Source: Planctomycetota bacterium (lineage in GTDB: Bacteria > Planctomycetota > Phycisphaerae > Phycisphaerales > UBA1924). From it: 64,000 nt of DNA. This document shows positions 41,973 through 50,704 of this stretch, piece by piece (the first letter of the stretch is position 1; every line of letters starts with the position of its first letter). The notes under the pieces are model-generated. The model searched no databases and was not told the origin of the DNA. It was given only the letters and a program-made list of their open reading frames with translations. A program made the translations under genes and the position numbers. The stretch spans positions 41,746-105,745 of the forward strand of contig JAFLCN010000013.1 of the NCBI GenBank assembly GCA_017303555.1, given 5' to 3'.

Positions 41973-43697
41973 CTACTTGCTCACGACCTTGCCGTTGCGG
42001 CAGAAGCAGGAAACGGTGAGAGGAATGTCGGACCGCTCCCATGCCTTTCGAGCGGCGGCGAGGGTGGTCGCGTGCTTCTTGGAATCGCCGCTGCGCTCGT
42101 AGCACTCGGCAAGCCCGAATAGGGCCCAGCCGTTGTTTGGGTGATTCTGGAGGTCGGCCGAATAGACCTCTTCTGCCGCGTTGATGTCGCCCTGCTCGAG
42201 AAGCAACGCTCCGAGGGCGTGCCTGGGTGGCTGCATCCAGCCCCAGGGTTCGTCGTACTTGAGGACGTCGCTCTGGGCCACGGCGTCGCGGAGCGAAGCG
42301 AACGCCGCTTGTGTGTTTCCCGAGCGATAGAGAATCTCGCCCTCGAGCATCGCCTTTCCGATCAGCAGCACGGTCTTGGCGGTGTTGTTGCCGATGTAGG
42401 CCTCGTCGGGAACGGCGCGGTATGCCTCAAGGAATAGCGTCTGCTCCCGACGGGCATCCTCGACACGGCCGAGCGCTGCGAACGCGATGCCGCGTGCGTA
42501 GTAATGCGTCGCTGTGGTCACCGGGCGATTGGAAGCGGGCGCGGGCTCGCGAAGGATCTCTTCCCACATTCCAAAGCGGATCATCGCGTGGTAGGGTGCG
42601 GCAACGAACCCTTCGAGCATCAGCGGGTAGGCGTCGACAATCTCCGGCGGAAGCGTCGCGACCGCCCGGCGTGAGGCCTCGATCGCCGACTGTTTCTGGC
42701 CGTCGAACATCGCGGCGTACTGGAGAAAGTGGGCGTTGTGTGCCCGGTAGAGCGCGAAGAAGCCGCCGGGCCCGACTTCCTGGGTGCGGAGCCGATCGGC
42801 GACGATCGCGCGCTGATTGGCGAGCACAGCCTTTTCGTAGCGGCCGGTTCGGATATCGATGTGCGAAGGCATGTGCACCAAGTGAGGCGAACCCGGCGCC
42901 TTGGTGCGGAGAAGGTCGGCGGCTGCGTCGGCCTTTCCCGGCACCTTCGAGGCTTCCATGGTGTGGATGTACGCGTGGGCGAGACCGATGTGTTCGGGCG
43001 CGCGACGCCGGCCCTCTTCGAGCACCGCCACGAGTTCGAGCGTGATCGGCCGCGGCTCGCCGGTTGGCGACCAGATATCCCACGGATAGAGGGCCATCAG
43101 GCTCTCGGCGAAGATCGCGGCGACGTCGGGATCGTCGGGGAACCGGGTGTGGACGTCTCGCATCGCGCCCGCGAAGGCCTCGTCGAGCGCACGGCGATCG
43201 GCGGGGGGCGGATCGGAGTAGCGCTTGTCGACGGCGGCGATGAGCGCCTGCTCGACCGGCGTACACGATGCCGCTCGTGCCTTGGCGCTCGTGAGCGCCT
43301 CAAAGGCGGCGCGGTTGCGGGCGTCGTCCATCATGGGGTTGTTGATGTTCGGGCCGGAAGACCAGGCGATGCCCCAGTAGGCCATGGCCATGTCGGGGTC
43401 GTGTTCGATCGCTCGGGCGAAGACGACCGCGGCCTGCTCGTGATCAAAGGCGAAGCACAGAAACATGCCCCGGTTGAACCACTCCTGCGCATCGGGAGAC
43501 GTCGTCGTGGCGATCCGGTTGTAGTCGCCTCGCGCGACCGCGTCGGACGGGGCAATACCTTTTGGTTCATAGCCTCGGACCTGAACCGTTTGATCGACGC
43601 GCGCTGCGCACGCGGTCAAAGAGCAGACTGCGGCGAGCACCACGATGGCGAATCTGACGGCAACTTGCATCGAATTTCGATCGATCGGGTCTCGCAT
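41973..43697 (-). CDS. TPR-repeat lipoprotein
   Basis: A 574-residue exported lipoprotein. The signal is VVLAAVCSLTAC, with Cys near 26 as lipidation site. The body is a string of TPR-like helices, including DAQEWFNRGMFLCFAFDHEQAAVVFARAIEHDPDMAMAYWGIAW, QAAFASLRDAVAQSDVLKYD and NAAEEVYSADLQNHPNNGWALFGLAECYE. Between repeats are segments with HLVHMPSHIDIRTGRYEKAVLAN. The role is unknown; such TPR proteins scaffold envelope complexes. ATG 43697 is well supported by CAGGAG five bases upstream. It follows the nucleotidyltransferase operon after a gap of 268 bases. Confidence 0.85.
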   Translation of the reverse strand: MRDPIDRNSMQVAVRFAIVVLAAVCSLTACAARVDQTVQVRGYEPKGIAPSDAVARGDYNRIATTTSPDAQEWFNRGMFLCFAFDHEQAAVVFARAIEHDPDMAMAYWGIAWSSGPNINNPMMDDARNRAAFEALTSAKARAASCTPVEQALIAAVDKRYSDPPPADRRALDEAFAGAMRDVHTRFPDDPDVAAIFAESLMALYPWDIWSPTGEPRPITLELVAVLEEGRRRAPEHIGLAHAYIHTMEASKVPGKADAAADLLRTKAPGSPHLVHMPSHIDIRTGRYEKAVLANQRAIVADRLRTQEVGPGGFFALYRAHNAHFLQYAAMFDGQKQSAIEASRRAVATLPPEIVDAYPLMLEGFVAAPYHAMIRFGMWEEILREPAPASNRPVTTATHYYARGIAFAALGRVEDARREQTLFLEAYRAVPDEAYIGNNTAKTVLLIGKAMLEGEILYRSGNTQAAFASLRDAVAQSDVLKYDEPWGWMQPPRHALGALLLEQGDINAAEEVYSADLQNHPNNGWALFGLAECYERSGDSKKHATTLAAARKAWERSDIPLTVSCFCRNGKVVSK

Positions 43698-43965
43698 GAG
43701 ATCTCCTGGCGGCGAGCACGGCAACGTTGAGGCGATGTCAGACCGTCGACGGCTGGGGCAGCAGCGGACGCGGGGTTTCGGTCGCGTTCGCCCGGTCAAA
43801 CAATGCGCTGGCCCTGCCGCTGGGTCAAATTCGGATCAAAGTCGGCTCGCCGCTGATCGGCAGGGTTGGCGGAAAGCGGCTGCGAGGCAGTCGAGCGGCG
43901 GTTTGTCGGTTTCGGACGCCGTGCCGGCCGAGTCGTTCGGTGATGGACCGGCTGCGCCGCACGTG
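43698..43965. other. Intergenic gap of 268 bases downstream of the peptide-tailoring operon
   Basis: No gene is seen between the nucleotidyltransferase stop (43966) and the TPR lipoprotein start (43697), both read on the minus strand. It must hold the promoter for the TPR gene. Confidence 0.45.
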
Positions 43966-45579
43966 TTACCGCTTGGGCTGAGCGGCGGGGGCATGCGTTT
44001 GGATCGGAGTCACTCGCACCGCGAAGAGCGGGACGCCCAGTTCGCGCTTGTCGTGGGTGTCGTGCTCGAGCTTTTCGCAGCGGAGGACGATGCGCTGGTA
44101 CACGGCCTGCTCGAACATTTCCGGCACGACCTCGAAGACGACGGTTTGGGAGGAGGCTGCGCGCAGCGGGACGGAATGTGTGTTGAACTGCACCGAGAGA
44201 GATTCTTCCAAGTCTCCTTTCCAACGCCTCAGGCGGCCGAGATCAAAGGTGATCGTCGCGCGGCAGGGCTCCTGACGCAGGCGGATGATCGCGTGGGTTT
44301 GCGACCATCGGAAGCTGCGGCCGTCCCACGATTCGAGCGCATGAAAGCCGGTGAGGTCGTGCGGATGGATGGTTTCCATTTCGCCCGGCGAGGGAGGACG
44401 GGCAAAGCGCAGGCGCCGGAGCAGACGCGGAAGACGGACGTGGCGGAAGTCGCTGAGGCGGTAGCGCAGGGATTTTCCTGGCGTTGCTTCCATGAGACTG
44501 ATGTGCTGAACAAAATCGGAGAGATCGGACGCGAGGCGGAGGAGCCCGGCGTTGCGCTTGAGCCGCCAGTAGTAGCACAGATTCAACGGCAGACGCTGCA
44601 GCACGGTGGAGACCGGGGGCAGGGGGCGCTGCGCCAGGCGATACTCGATCCGCTCGAACATGGAAACGCGTACGGCGCGGAGAGCACGCAGGGTTTCACG
44701 CGGCGCCGCGGGGCCGATGTTGCTTTCCAGCCATTCCAGGCTGAGACGCACCGGCAGGGTTAGGCGGCGCTGCGCCGTCTGGCGACAGAGGCGGTCCCAG
44801 TCGAGGGCCGGGCCCGCGGCGTGGATGATGTTCCAGGCGTCGGCCAGCCAGCGGAGCGGGGGCACGGTGTTGAAGCGCGGACCGTGCTCGCAGGCGTGCA
44901 AAAGCTGATCGGCCGGCTGGAGCGTTGACGTCTCAACGCCCTGCCAGTGCAGCGCGACGCGGCCATTCCAGAAATCTTCGTCCGCATCGGGTCTGCAATC
45001 GGCGTGCAGCACGTGCCAGTGCAGATCGACTCTTCTTTCTTTGGGGTGCTGGAAGTGGCACGCGTGCGCGGAATCGACGAGCGCTTCACGATTGGGAAAC
45101 TCTGATTCCCAGCCCCTCGAGAGCAGGATGTTCATCGCGTCCCTGGCGCGGGCGCGGGGAACGAAGAGATCAAAGTCGTCCATCGGACGGGTGCCGACAT
45201 CGTGGTACACCGTCGGGATCAACGCGGCGCCTTTCAGCAGCATCGTCTGGATTCCCGCGGCGTGGAGCGCCTGGAGAATCGCCGGTTTGCCCGCGAGCAC
45301 CATCTGGCTTCTTGCCCAGGCCTTGTGATAGATGCCCTTGAGCCGCGGCCGGATTGGATCGTCCGATGCCCAGCCGGAGACGCGCCGGAAGGCGAGAGGA
45401 AGCAGGCGAAAAGAGCCTGCATCGACGCGTTCGAAATCCACTGTGTTTCGCCAGCGTTTCCAGGCTTCGCGGGCCTGCTCCTCCGGTTGGAGGCAGACAC
45501 GCAGGAGCTCGATCTGTCCGGCGTCGGGCCAGCATCCGCCGGGGTACTTGGGCGCCGACCTGGGCGCAACCGGATTCAA
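43966..45579 (-). CDS. Nucleotidyltransferase family protein (NTP_transf_5-like)
   Basis: A 537-residue protein. Residues about 100-280 carry the nucleotidyltransferase signature of this family: LLKGAALIPTVYHDVGTRPMDDFDLFVP, with LKG near 115 and the DxD-like pair near 134-136. Also visible are VDLHWHVLHADC near 188 and LLHACEHG near 228. A C-terminal half of about 250 residues is less clear and beta-rich. Such proteins occur beside PqqD-like and HPr-kinase-like genes in ribosomal-peptide loci. The start is a TTG overlapping the preceding stop by four bases (TTGA), with GGAGGAG four bases upstream. It is the last gene of the five-gene operon. Confidence 0.82.
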   Translation of the reverse strand: MNPVAPRSAPKYPGGCWPDAGQIELLRVCLQPEEQAREAWKRWRNTVDFERVDAGSFRLLPLAFRRVSGWASDDPIRPRLKGIYHKAWARSQMVLAGKPAILQALHAAGIQTMLLKGAALIPTVYHDVGTRPMDDFDLFVPRARARDAMNILLSRGWESEFPNREALVDSAHACHFQHPKERRVDLHWHVLHADCRPDADEDFWNGRVALHWQGVETSTLQPADQLLHACEHGPRFNTVPPLRWLADAWNIIHAAGPALDWDRLCRQTAQRRLTLPVRLSLEWLESNIGPAAPRETLRALRAVRVSMFERIEYRLAQRPLPPVSTVLQRLPLNLCYYWRLKRNAGLLRLASDLSDFVQHISLMEATPGKSLRYRLSDFRHVRLPRLLRRLRFARPPSPGEMETIHPHDLTGFHALESWDGRSFRWSQTHAIIRLRQEPCRATITFDLGRLRRWKGDLEESLSVQFNTHSVPLRAASSQTVVFEVVPEMFEQAVYQRIVLRCEKLEHDTHDKRELGVPLFAVRVTPIQTHAPAAQPKR

Positions 45580-46262
45580 CCGCCTCCTCCGCTCGCGCGC
45601 CGGCGCGCAAGCGACTCGCGCGCGAGGGCAAGGTAGTCGCGTTGAACTTCTGCGCGATGGAGTATGGTCGTATTGCGGCCGTGGATGCGGCGGCGCAGAA
45701 CGACCGGTTCGATGACGGCCATCCGCAGCGCGGCTTCCTGGGCGCGCTGGTACCAGCCGATGAAATCGACGGCACCGCCCTCATCAAACCCGCCCGCGCG
45801 ATGGAATGATGGGGACCGGATCAGCATGGCTCCGCACATTTTTTCGTTGCCGGTCCCTTGCTGGACGAAGAACTTCTGCGCCGTTTCGGGCGGGCAATCA
45901 TCGCTGACGAAGTGCTGCACGCCGCCGAAGACCGCGTCGAGCTGCGGATCGGCGAGGAGAGGAGAAAGCAGCGACTCGAGGGCGTTCGGCAGCCAGAGGT
46001 CATCGGCATCGAGGAACGCCAGGAGGGTTCCGGTGGCGGCGCGCACGCCGCGGTTCCGGGCCACGCCGACGCCGCCGTGGGGAATGTTGAGAAGGCGGGT
46101 CGACTTGAACGAGGAGGCGATCTCCGCGGAGCGGTCGGAGGAACCGTCGTTCACCACGATCACCTCTGCCGGCGCCAGCGTCTGCGAGTGGATGCTCTGC
46201 AGGGCCTGGGCCAGGTAGCGTTCGCCGTTGAAAACGGGGGTTATGACGCTGATGGGGCTCAT
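45576..46262 (-). CDS. Family 2 glycosyltransferase (second of two)
   Basis: A 228-residue GT-A fold enzyme. ISVITPVFNGERYLAQAL starts the nucleotide-binding domain, VIVVNDGSSDRS is the first Asp-containing motif, and GTLLAFLDADDLWLPNAL carries the DxD-like metal site near residue 85. The C-terminal half is short, with FVSDDCPPETAQ and a basic tail. It lacks membrane segments and a C-terminal domain. Its stop and start overlap neighbours by four bases on each side. It shares the operon and general build with the upstream glycosyltransferase, but the pair differ clearly in the middle, so they probably use different acceptors or donors. Confidence 0.88.
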   Translation of the reverse strand: MSPISVITPVFNGERYLAQALQSIHSQTLAPAEVIVVNDGSSDRSAEIASSFKSTRLLNIPHGGVGVARNRGVRAATGTLLAFLDADDLWLPNALESLLSPLLADPQLDAVFGGVQHFVSDDCPPETAQKFFVQQGTGNEKMCGAMLIRSPSFHRAGGFDEGGAVDFIGWYQRAQEAALRMAVIEPVVLRRRIHGRNTTILHRAEVQRDYLALARESLARRRASGGGG

Positions 46263-46951
46263 GGGCTGGGGGATGCGGACCTTCGTTTCTGCACGATCTG
46301 CATCAGCGCCCGCGTGACATCACCCTGCGCGCCGCGAAGCTGGTGCGATGTGTTGGAGGCGTGGACTCTCCTGTGGAGCACGATGTCCGGAACGCTGCCG
46401 ATGAGCACCCCGGCGGTGCGGGCGCGGGCGACCCACTCGAAGTCTTCGGCGAAACGCAGCGACTCGTTGAAAGGCCCGATGCGGTCGAGCAGCGCGCGCC
46501 GGAAGAGCAGGACACTGGAAACAAAGCTCTGCGTGCCGTCGGAAAGGTGTTGGGGGTTGAGCCAGGCGGGGCACTTGGTTCCCGGCTCGAGAAACGGCAG
46601 GTGACGGCCCGCGATCATCCCAAGTTCCGGCTGCGCGAGCGCGAGCGAAAGCTGCTTCTCCAGTTTGCACGGCGTCCAGATATCGTCGGCATCGAGGAAC
46701 GCGATCCACTCGCCCGATGCGCGGGCGAGGCCCGCGTTCCGCGCCGCGGAAGCGCCGGCATTTTTCTGTCGGAGCAGCGTCACTCCGGGCTTGTCCTGCA
46801 GCAGCTCTCCGGTTCGATCGGTGGAACCGTCATCCACAACGATGGTTTCGAGGGGGGGAACCGACTGATCGCGAACACTGGCCAAAGCCTCGCGAACGAA
46901 TGCTTCGCCGTTGTAGACCGGCATGATCACGCTGACCGACGGGAAGCTCAT
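46259..46951 (-). CDS. Family 2 glycosyltransferase (first of two)
   Basis: A 230-residue GT-A enzyme: SVIMPVYNGEAFVREALASV, then ETIVVDDGSTDRT, then GEWIAFLDADDIW with the DxD-like motif near residue 87. It contains ASAARNAGLARASG, typical of the family. After the catalytic half, ESLRFAEDFEWVARARTAG matches the ED region that supplies the catalytic base. Its ATG overlaps the kinase gene stop by four bases and its stop overlaps the next gene by four bases. It has no membrane segment. The acceptor is unknown; in this context a peptide or a carrier-linked sugar is possible. Confidence 0.88.
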   Translation of the reverse strand: MSFPSVSVIMPVYNGEAFVREALASVRDQSVPPLETIVVDDGSTDRTGELLQDKPGVTLLRQKNAGASAARNAGLARASGEWIAFLDADDIWTPCKLEKQLSLALAQPELGMIAGRHLPFLEPGTKCPAWLNPQHLSDGTQSFVSSVLLFRRALLDRIGPFNESLRFAEDFEWVARARTAGVLIGSVPDIVLHRRVHASNTSHQLRGAQGDVTRALMQIVQKRRSASPSP

Positions 46952-48018
46952 CGCAGGAAATCCTTGATCGCGGCGAGCACCGCCGCGTCGTCTCTGTTCA
47001 AAGAAAGCCGATAGGCGGGGATCGCTTTCGACAGGGCCGCGTGGAAGGCCAGATCGCGCCGATCGGCATCGGGCAACTGCATGATCGTGCTCGGGGAGAG
47101 CGCCGTCAGCGCGTGCCCCGGCGAAACGGGCTGCAAGCGGACCGGTTGATCGACCGCCACGTGAGGCAGGAGGATGGCGCGGAGGGGCAGGCTTTGAGGC
47201 AGCTGCGCATCGTGCGTGCCGTTGAGGAAGAACACGGCCTTTTCATCCGGAGGCCGATCGGGGTTGCCGAGGCGCGCGTGCAAGCCACGGAAGCGGGGCA
47301 GCGCATCGTTGCAGACTTTGGCGGAGCTGTAACACGCATGGACGATGGGCCTGCCGCGGGAGATCTCGGCGAGGCAGAAGTCATCGCCCAGGTAGCTCAT
47401 TCCGGCCGACAACCCGAGGAGCGCCGTGGTGGACTTGCCGGACCCGCTCTTTCCGACGAGCAGGAGCGCACCGTTGTCGGTGCCGATCGCGGCCGCGTGG
47501 AGCAGAAAGACGTTTCGGGCCGAAAGCCAGGCGTGCAGCAGGCTCCGCAAGGGTGAAGCGCTCTCCCAGAACGCGACTTTCGCGGCATCGGCGGCGCAGT
47601 ACCACCCGCGATTGGAGGAAAGGTCGAGCAGGCTCACGCTCGTCGCGCCGGGCAGCACGACAAGGCGAAGATCCGGATGCTCCATTCCGGGCAGCCGCCC
47701 GCGGGGAAAGTAGCGGGCCTGCATCCACGAATCGGGCAGGGGCGGCGGCGCCGAGTCGCGGCCTTCCCAGATGCCGACTTCGAGTTCCGCATCGCCCGGC
47801 TCGGAGCGAACATGCTCGAGCGCCTGCGTGAGCTGCGCCGCGAGCGCTTCGGACGCGAAGTTGAGCTTGATGCGGTGGCCGCCGATCGAAAAGAAATGCG
47901 AGCGGCTGGTTCCGGAGATGGCGGCGGCCCGTTGAAAAGCGCCGTCGCAGGCGGCCGCGGCCGATCGGAGCAGGGCGCCGGTGTCCGAGTCCTCTTGAGG
48001 AGAAAGAAGGCTGGTCAT
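46948..48018 (-). CDS. HPr kinase-like protein (HprK-related kinase)
   Basis: A 356-residue protein with a C-terminal kinase domain. The P-loop GKSGSGKST spans residues 189-197 after HAAAIGTDNGALLLV, and LGDDFCL near 213 resembles the HprK Walker-B-like acidic pair. The N-terminal half (about 1-170) has no recognisable motif. Relatives near lasso-peptide genes phosphorylate a Ser on the precursor; others act on unknown substrates. It starts 12 bases after the PqqD-like gene and overlaps the first glycosyltransferase gene by four bases. The substrate here is not shown. Confidence 0.85.
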   Translation of the reverse strand: MTSLLSPQEDSDTGALLRSAAAACDGAFQRAAAISGTSRSHFFSIGGHRIKLNFASEALAAQLTQALEHVRSEPGDAELEVGIWEGRDSAPPPLPDSWMQARYFPRGRLPGMEHPDLRLVVLPGATSVSLLDLSSNRGWYCAADAAKVAFWESASPLRSLLHAWLSARNVFLLHAAAIGTDNGALLLVGKSGSGKSTTALLGLSAGMSYLGDDFCLAEISRGRPIVHACYSSAKVCNDALPRFRGLHARLGNPDRPPDEKAVFFLNGTHDAQLPQSLPLRAILLPHVAVDQPVRLQPVSPGHALTALSPSTIMQLPDADRRDLAFHAALSKAIPAYRLSLNRDDAAVLAAIKDFLR

Positions 48019-48030
48019 GCGCTCACCCTG

Positions 48031-48459
48031 TCAAGGTTTCACGCCGGGAGGAAGCACCGGCCAACCGGCCTCGCTGACCTCGTGGATCGGATCCGCCAGC
48101 AGCAAATCCTGCATGTCGGTGAATTTTTCGAACTGGAGCGGCGCGTACGCGGAAGGAACCGGCTCGACTTCCGAACCAGGCCCGCTGCTCTCCACGAGAA
48201 GGTTTTCCTTTTTCAAAGCCTCGATAAATTCGGCGGCTTCGTGCTCCAGGCCCGCGGAAGGGCAGCCCGTGCAGGCGCGCCGAAGTCCGGCCGCGAGCTC
48301 CGCGGCAGAGCAGGTACCGGAGAGGATGCTCCACGCCGAACACGAGGCGCCGCGCAGGCTGAAATAGACGCCGGAATCCATCTGGATCAGGATGGCCTCG
48401 CCATCGACGGTCTGGTGAACGACGTGAGGATGGGGGCAGAATTGTGGACCGGATTGCAT
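48031..48459 (-). CDS. PqqD-family peptide chaperone (RRE) with C-terminal tail
   Basis: A 142-residue protein. The first 95 residues fit the PqqD fold, a winged-helix RRE that binds peptide leaders: VVHQTVDGEAILIQMDSGVYFSLRGASCSAWSIL and a helix LAAGLRRACT...LEHEAAEFIEALKKENLLV. A distinct tail follows (residues about 105-142) with FEKFTDMQDLLLADPIHEV and AGWPVLPPG, hydrophobic and acidic, not part of PqqD itself. First gene of the operon. ATG 48459 has GGGAG about five bases upstream. The tail resembles extensions I associate with PqqD-like proteins in similar clusters, but its function is unknown. Confidence 0.82.
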   Translation of the reverse strand: MQSGPQFCPHPHVVHQTVDGEAILIQMDSGVYFSLRGASCSAWSILSGTCSAAELAAGLRRACTGCPSAGLEHEAAEFIEALKKENLLVESSGPGSEVEPVPSAYAPLQFEKFTDMQDLLLADPIHEVSEAGWPVLPPGVKP

Positions 48460-48549
48460 CGGTACTCCCGCATAGAGGCGGATTCACTCGTGCGGAACGC
48501 GCGGGGTTGACGCACCTGCGTTGCTCGAGAACACGCCCCAAACTCCCGG

Positions 48550-48605
48550 CCCAATACGGCCAGCCCAACACGGCCGACCCTACACGGCCGCCCCTGTTCA
48601 GCCCT
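48550..48605 (+). repeat. 14-bp tandem repeat
   Basis: Three clear 14-base units (CCCAATACGGCCAG, CCCAACACGGCCGA, CCCTACACGGCCGC) and a degenerate fourth that runs into the fabF stop codon. It lies between the PqqD-like operon and fabF. Confidence 0.85.
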
Positions 48606-49890
48606 GGTACGCGCCGAAGATGAGCGTGACGTTGTGGCCGCCGAAGCCGAAGGTGTTGTTCATGACGTACTTCACGCGGCGTTCGCGGGCGTGATGCGGA
48701 ACGAGGTCGATGTCGAAACCGTCGTCGGGGGTATCGAGGTTGATCGTGGGCGCGATGACGCCATCGCCGACGGCGTGGATGCAGGCGATGGATTCGACCG
48801 CGCCGGAAGCGCCGAGGCAGTGGCCGTGCATGCTCTTGGTGCTGCTCATCATGAGCTTGCCACCGGCGCTCTTGCGGGCGTGCTCGCCGAAAACGTGGAG
48901 TGCCGCGGCGACTTCGGCCTTGTCGCCCAGGGGCGTGCTGGTGCCGTGGGCGTTGACGTAACCGATATCGGAAGGATTCAAGCGGGCGTCACGCAGGGCC
49001 ATTTTCATCGAGCGGGCGGCGCCATCGCCCCCGGGGTCGGGCGCGGTGATGTGGCCCGCGTCACTGGAATTTCCGGAACCGACGATTTCCGCATAGATTT
49101 TCGCGCCGCGTTTGCGGGCGTGTTCTTCGCTCTCGAGCACGAACATGGCGGCACCTTCGGAAAGCACAAAGCCGTCGCGATCTTTATCGAAGGGGCGGCT
49201 GGCCTTTTCCGGCGCTTCGTTGCGGGTGGAAAGGGCCTTCATCACCATGAAAGCACCGACGCACAGGGGGCTGACCGCGGCTTCGGAGCCGCCGGAGACC
49301 ATGACGTCGGCAAGGCCACGCTGGATGTAGAGCGCGGCGTCGGCGATCGCGTGGCCGCTGCTGGCGCAGGCTGTCGCGTGCGCCGAAGCCGGGCCCTTGA
49401 GGCCGAAGCGGATGGAGATGTTGCCGGTGGTGGCGTTCACCATCAGGCGCGGGACCGTGAAGGGGCTGAGGCGATCGGGCCCGCGCTCGACGAGGGTGTA
49501 CATGCCCTCTTCGATGGTGGTGATGCCGCCGATGCCCGATCCGACGACCACGCCGCACATCTCGGGGTTCTCTTTCGAGAAGTCGATACCGGAGTGGCGG
49601 ACGGCCTCAACTGCGGCGCCGACGCCGAGATGGGTGACGCGGTCGAGGCGCTTGGCCTCGCGGAACTCCATCACGGGGTTGGGCTGGGCGCAGGGATCCC
49701 AGCCTTTGACTTCGCCTCCGAAGGTGACATCCCAGTTCTTGTATCGGGTGAAGAACTCGGACTCGATGCGCCGGATGCCGCTCTTGCCTTCGCGCATGGC
49801 GGCCCAAGTAGAAAGGGCGTCGTGGCCCAGATTGGTCACGGCGCCCATACCAGTAATGACCACGCGACGACTTGCGCTTCCTGCCAGCAT
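48598..49890 (-). CDS. fabF: 3-oxoacyl-[acyl-carrier-protein] synthase II (FabF)
   Basis: A 430-residue condensing enzyme of fatty acid synthesis. It has RVVITGMGAVTNLG at the N-terminus, the active-site Cys175 in TACASSGHAI, His315 in NAHGTSTPLGD, Lys352 and His357 in STKSMHGHCLGASGA. GGH with FGFGGHNVTLIF ends the fold. These are the Cys-His-His triad residues of KAS II; the Cys358 beside His357 replaces the usual Leu. It elongates acyl-ACP using malonyl-ACP. It lies downstream of acpP, the ACP gene, on the same strand, with about 90 bases between. Confidence 0.93.
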   Translation of the reverse strand: MLAGSASRRVVITGMGAVTNLGHDALSTWAAMREGKSGIRRIESEFFTRYKNWDVTFGGEVKGWDPCAQPNPVMEFREAKRLDRVTHLGVGAAVEAVRHSGIDFSKENPEMCGVVVGSGIGGITTIEEGMYTLVERGPDRLSPFTVPRLMVNATTGNISIRFGLKGPASAHATACASSGHAIADAALYIQRGLADVMVSGGSEAAVSPLCVGAFMVMKALSTRNEAPEKASRPFDKDRDGFVLSEGAAMFVLESEEHARKRGAKIYAEIVGSGNSSDAGHITAPDPGGDGAARSMKMALRDARLNPSDIGYVNAHGTSTPLGDKAEVAAALHVFGEHARKSAGGKLMMSSTKSMHGHCLGASGAVESIACIHAVGDGVIAPTINLDTPDDGFDIDLVPHHARERRVKYVMNNTFGFGGHNVTLIFGAYQG

Positions 49891-49977
49891 CGAGGCGGGG
49901 CTTCCTTCCGAAAAAGAGGCGGAAATCAGGGACGCGAGATCGCGGGAAAACCGGGGGAGGGCCCCCCAGGGGTTTCC

Positions 49978-50232
49978 TTACTTGGTGGCGGCGTCGCGGG
50001 CCTGCTTGATGAAGTCGATGGCTTCGCCGACGGTCTTGATCTTCTCGGCGTGCTCGTCGGGGATTTCGGTTTCGAATTCGTCTTCGAATTCCATGACCAG
50101 CTCGACGGTATCGAGGCTGTCGGCGTTCAGATCGTCCACGAAGCGGGTGCCGCGCGTGATCTTCGCCTTGTCCGCGCCCATCTGCTCGGCGACGATCTCG
50201 ATGACCTTTGCTTCGATCTCTTGGTCGGTCAC
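49978..50232 (-). CDS. acpP: Acyl carrier protein
   Basis: An 84-residue acidic protein. [21 protein letters not shown] carries the phosphopantetheine attachment Ser39 in the DSL motif. The four-helix bundle pattern (helix 1 near 3-18, helix 2 near 39-52, helix 4 near 70-80) is complete. It shuttles acyl chains for FabF, PlsX/PlsY and LpxA, whose genes are also in this window. It is upstream of fabF on the same strand. Length is normal at about 78-84 residues. Confidence 0.95.
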   Translation of the reverse strand: MTDQEIEAKVIEIVAEQMGADKAKITRGTRFVDDLNADSLDTVELVMEFEDEFETEIPDEHAEKIKTVGEAIDFIKQARDAATK

Positions 50233-50704
50233 AAGCGTTCTCCTGAAAGAGCGGACGTTCCCGGATTCGTGTCTCCCCGGCTACGCCCACGCGCACGCCT
50301 CGATCGGGAGACAGCAGCCCGCAGCGGCCGGTCTCAAAACTCGTGGGGGCATTCTACTCGCACCCCGGCGGTCTGCCAAGTTCGGGTTCCTTCCTGTCTC
50401 GGGCCTGTCTCGGGGCTGTCGTTTGGAAGCACTAAGTTCGCGGACGTGCGGGTGAAAGCGGCTTCTCGGCCTCCCGAGGCAGTGTTTGCGCTGAAAAGAA
50501 GGCGATTCGGAGAATGGCTCCGTCTGTGCGAGCGCAGAGACAGGCCAACTGCGGTTTCACAGAACTGCCGGCGCCAAGTGCCGTATCGGTCTGTCGATAC
50601 TCCGAGCGGTCTGAAGTCGGTGAGCGCGTGTGTTTCCCGCCGGTGGTGGCGAGAGGCGCGGCCGATGTTTCCGGCGTTCTGCCGACCGCGAGGGGTGAGC
50701 CTTT
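50233..50704. other. Intergenic region of about 470 bases, divergent promoters
   Basis: Between the divergent acpP and DUF1444 genes. No coding region is convincing; open frames on either strand have shadow-like composition. It must hold promoters for both directions. No terminator or RNA motif was found by eye. Confidence 0.4.

Noticed and set aside
43966..48459. Complete lasso-peptide gene cluster.
   Set aside because: No B1/B2 peptidase, macrolactam synthetase or separate precursor is seen, so only a tailoring-like set can be claimed.
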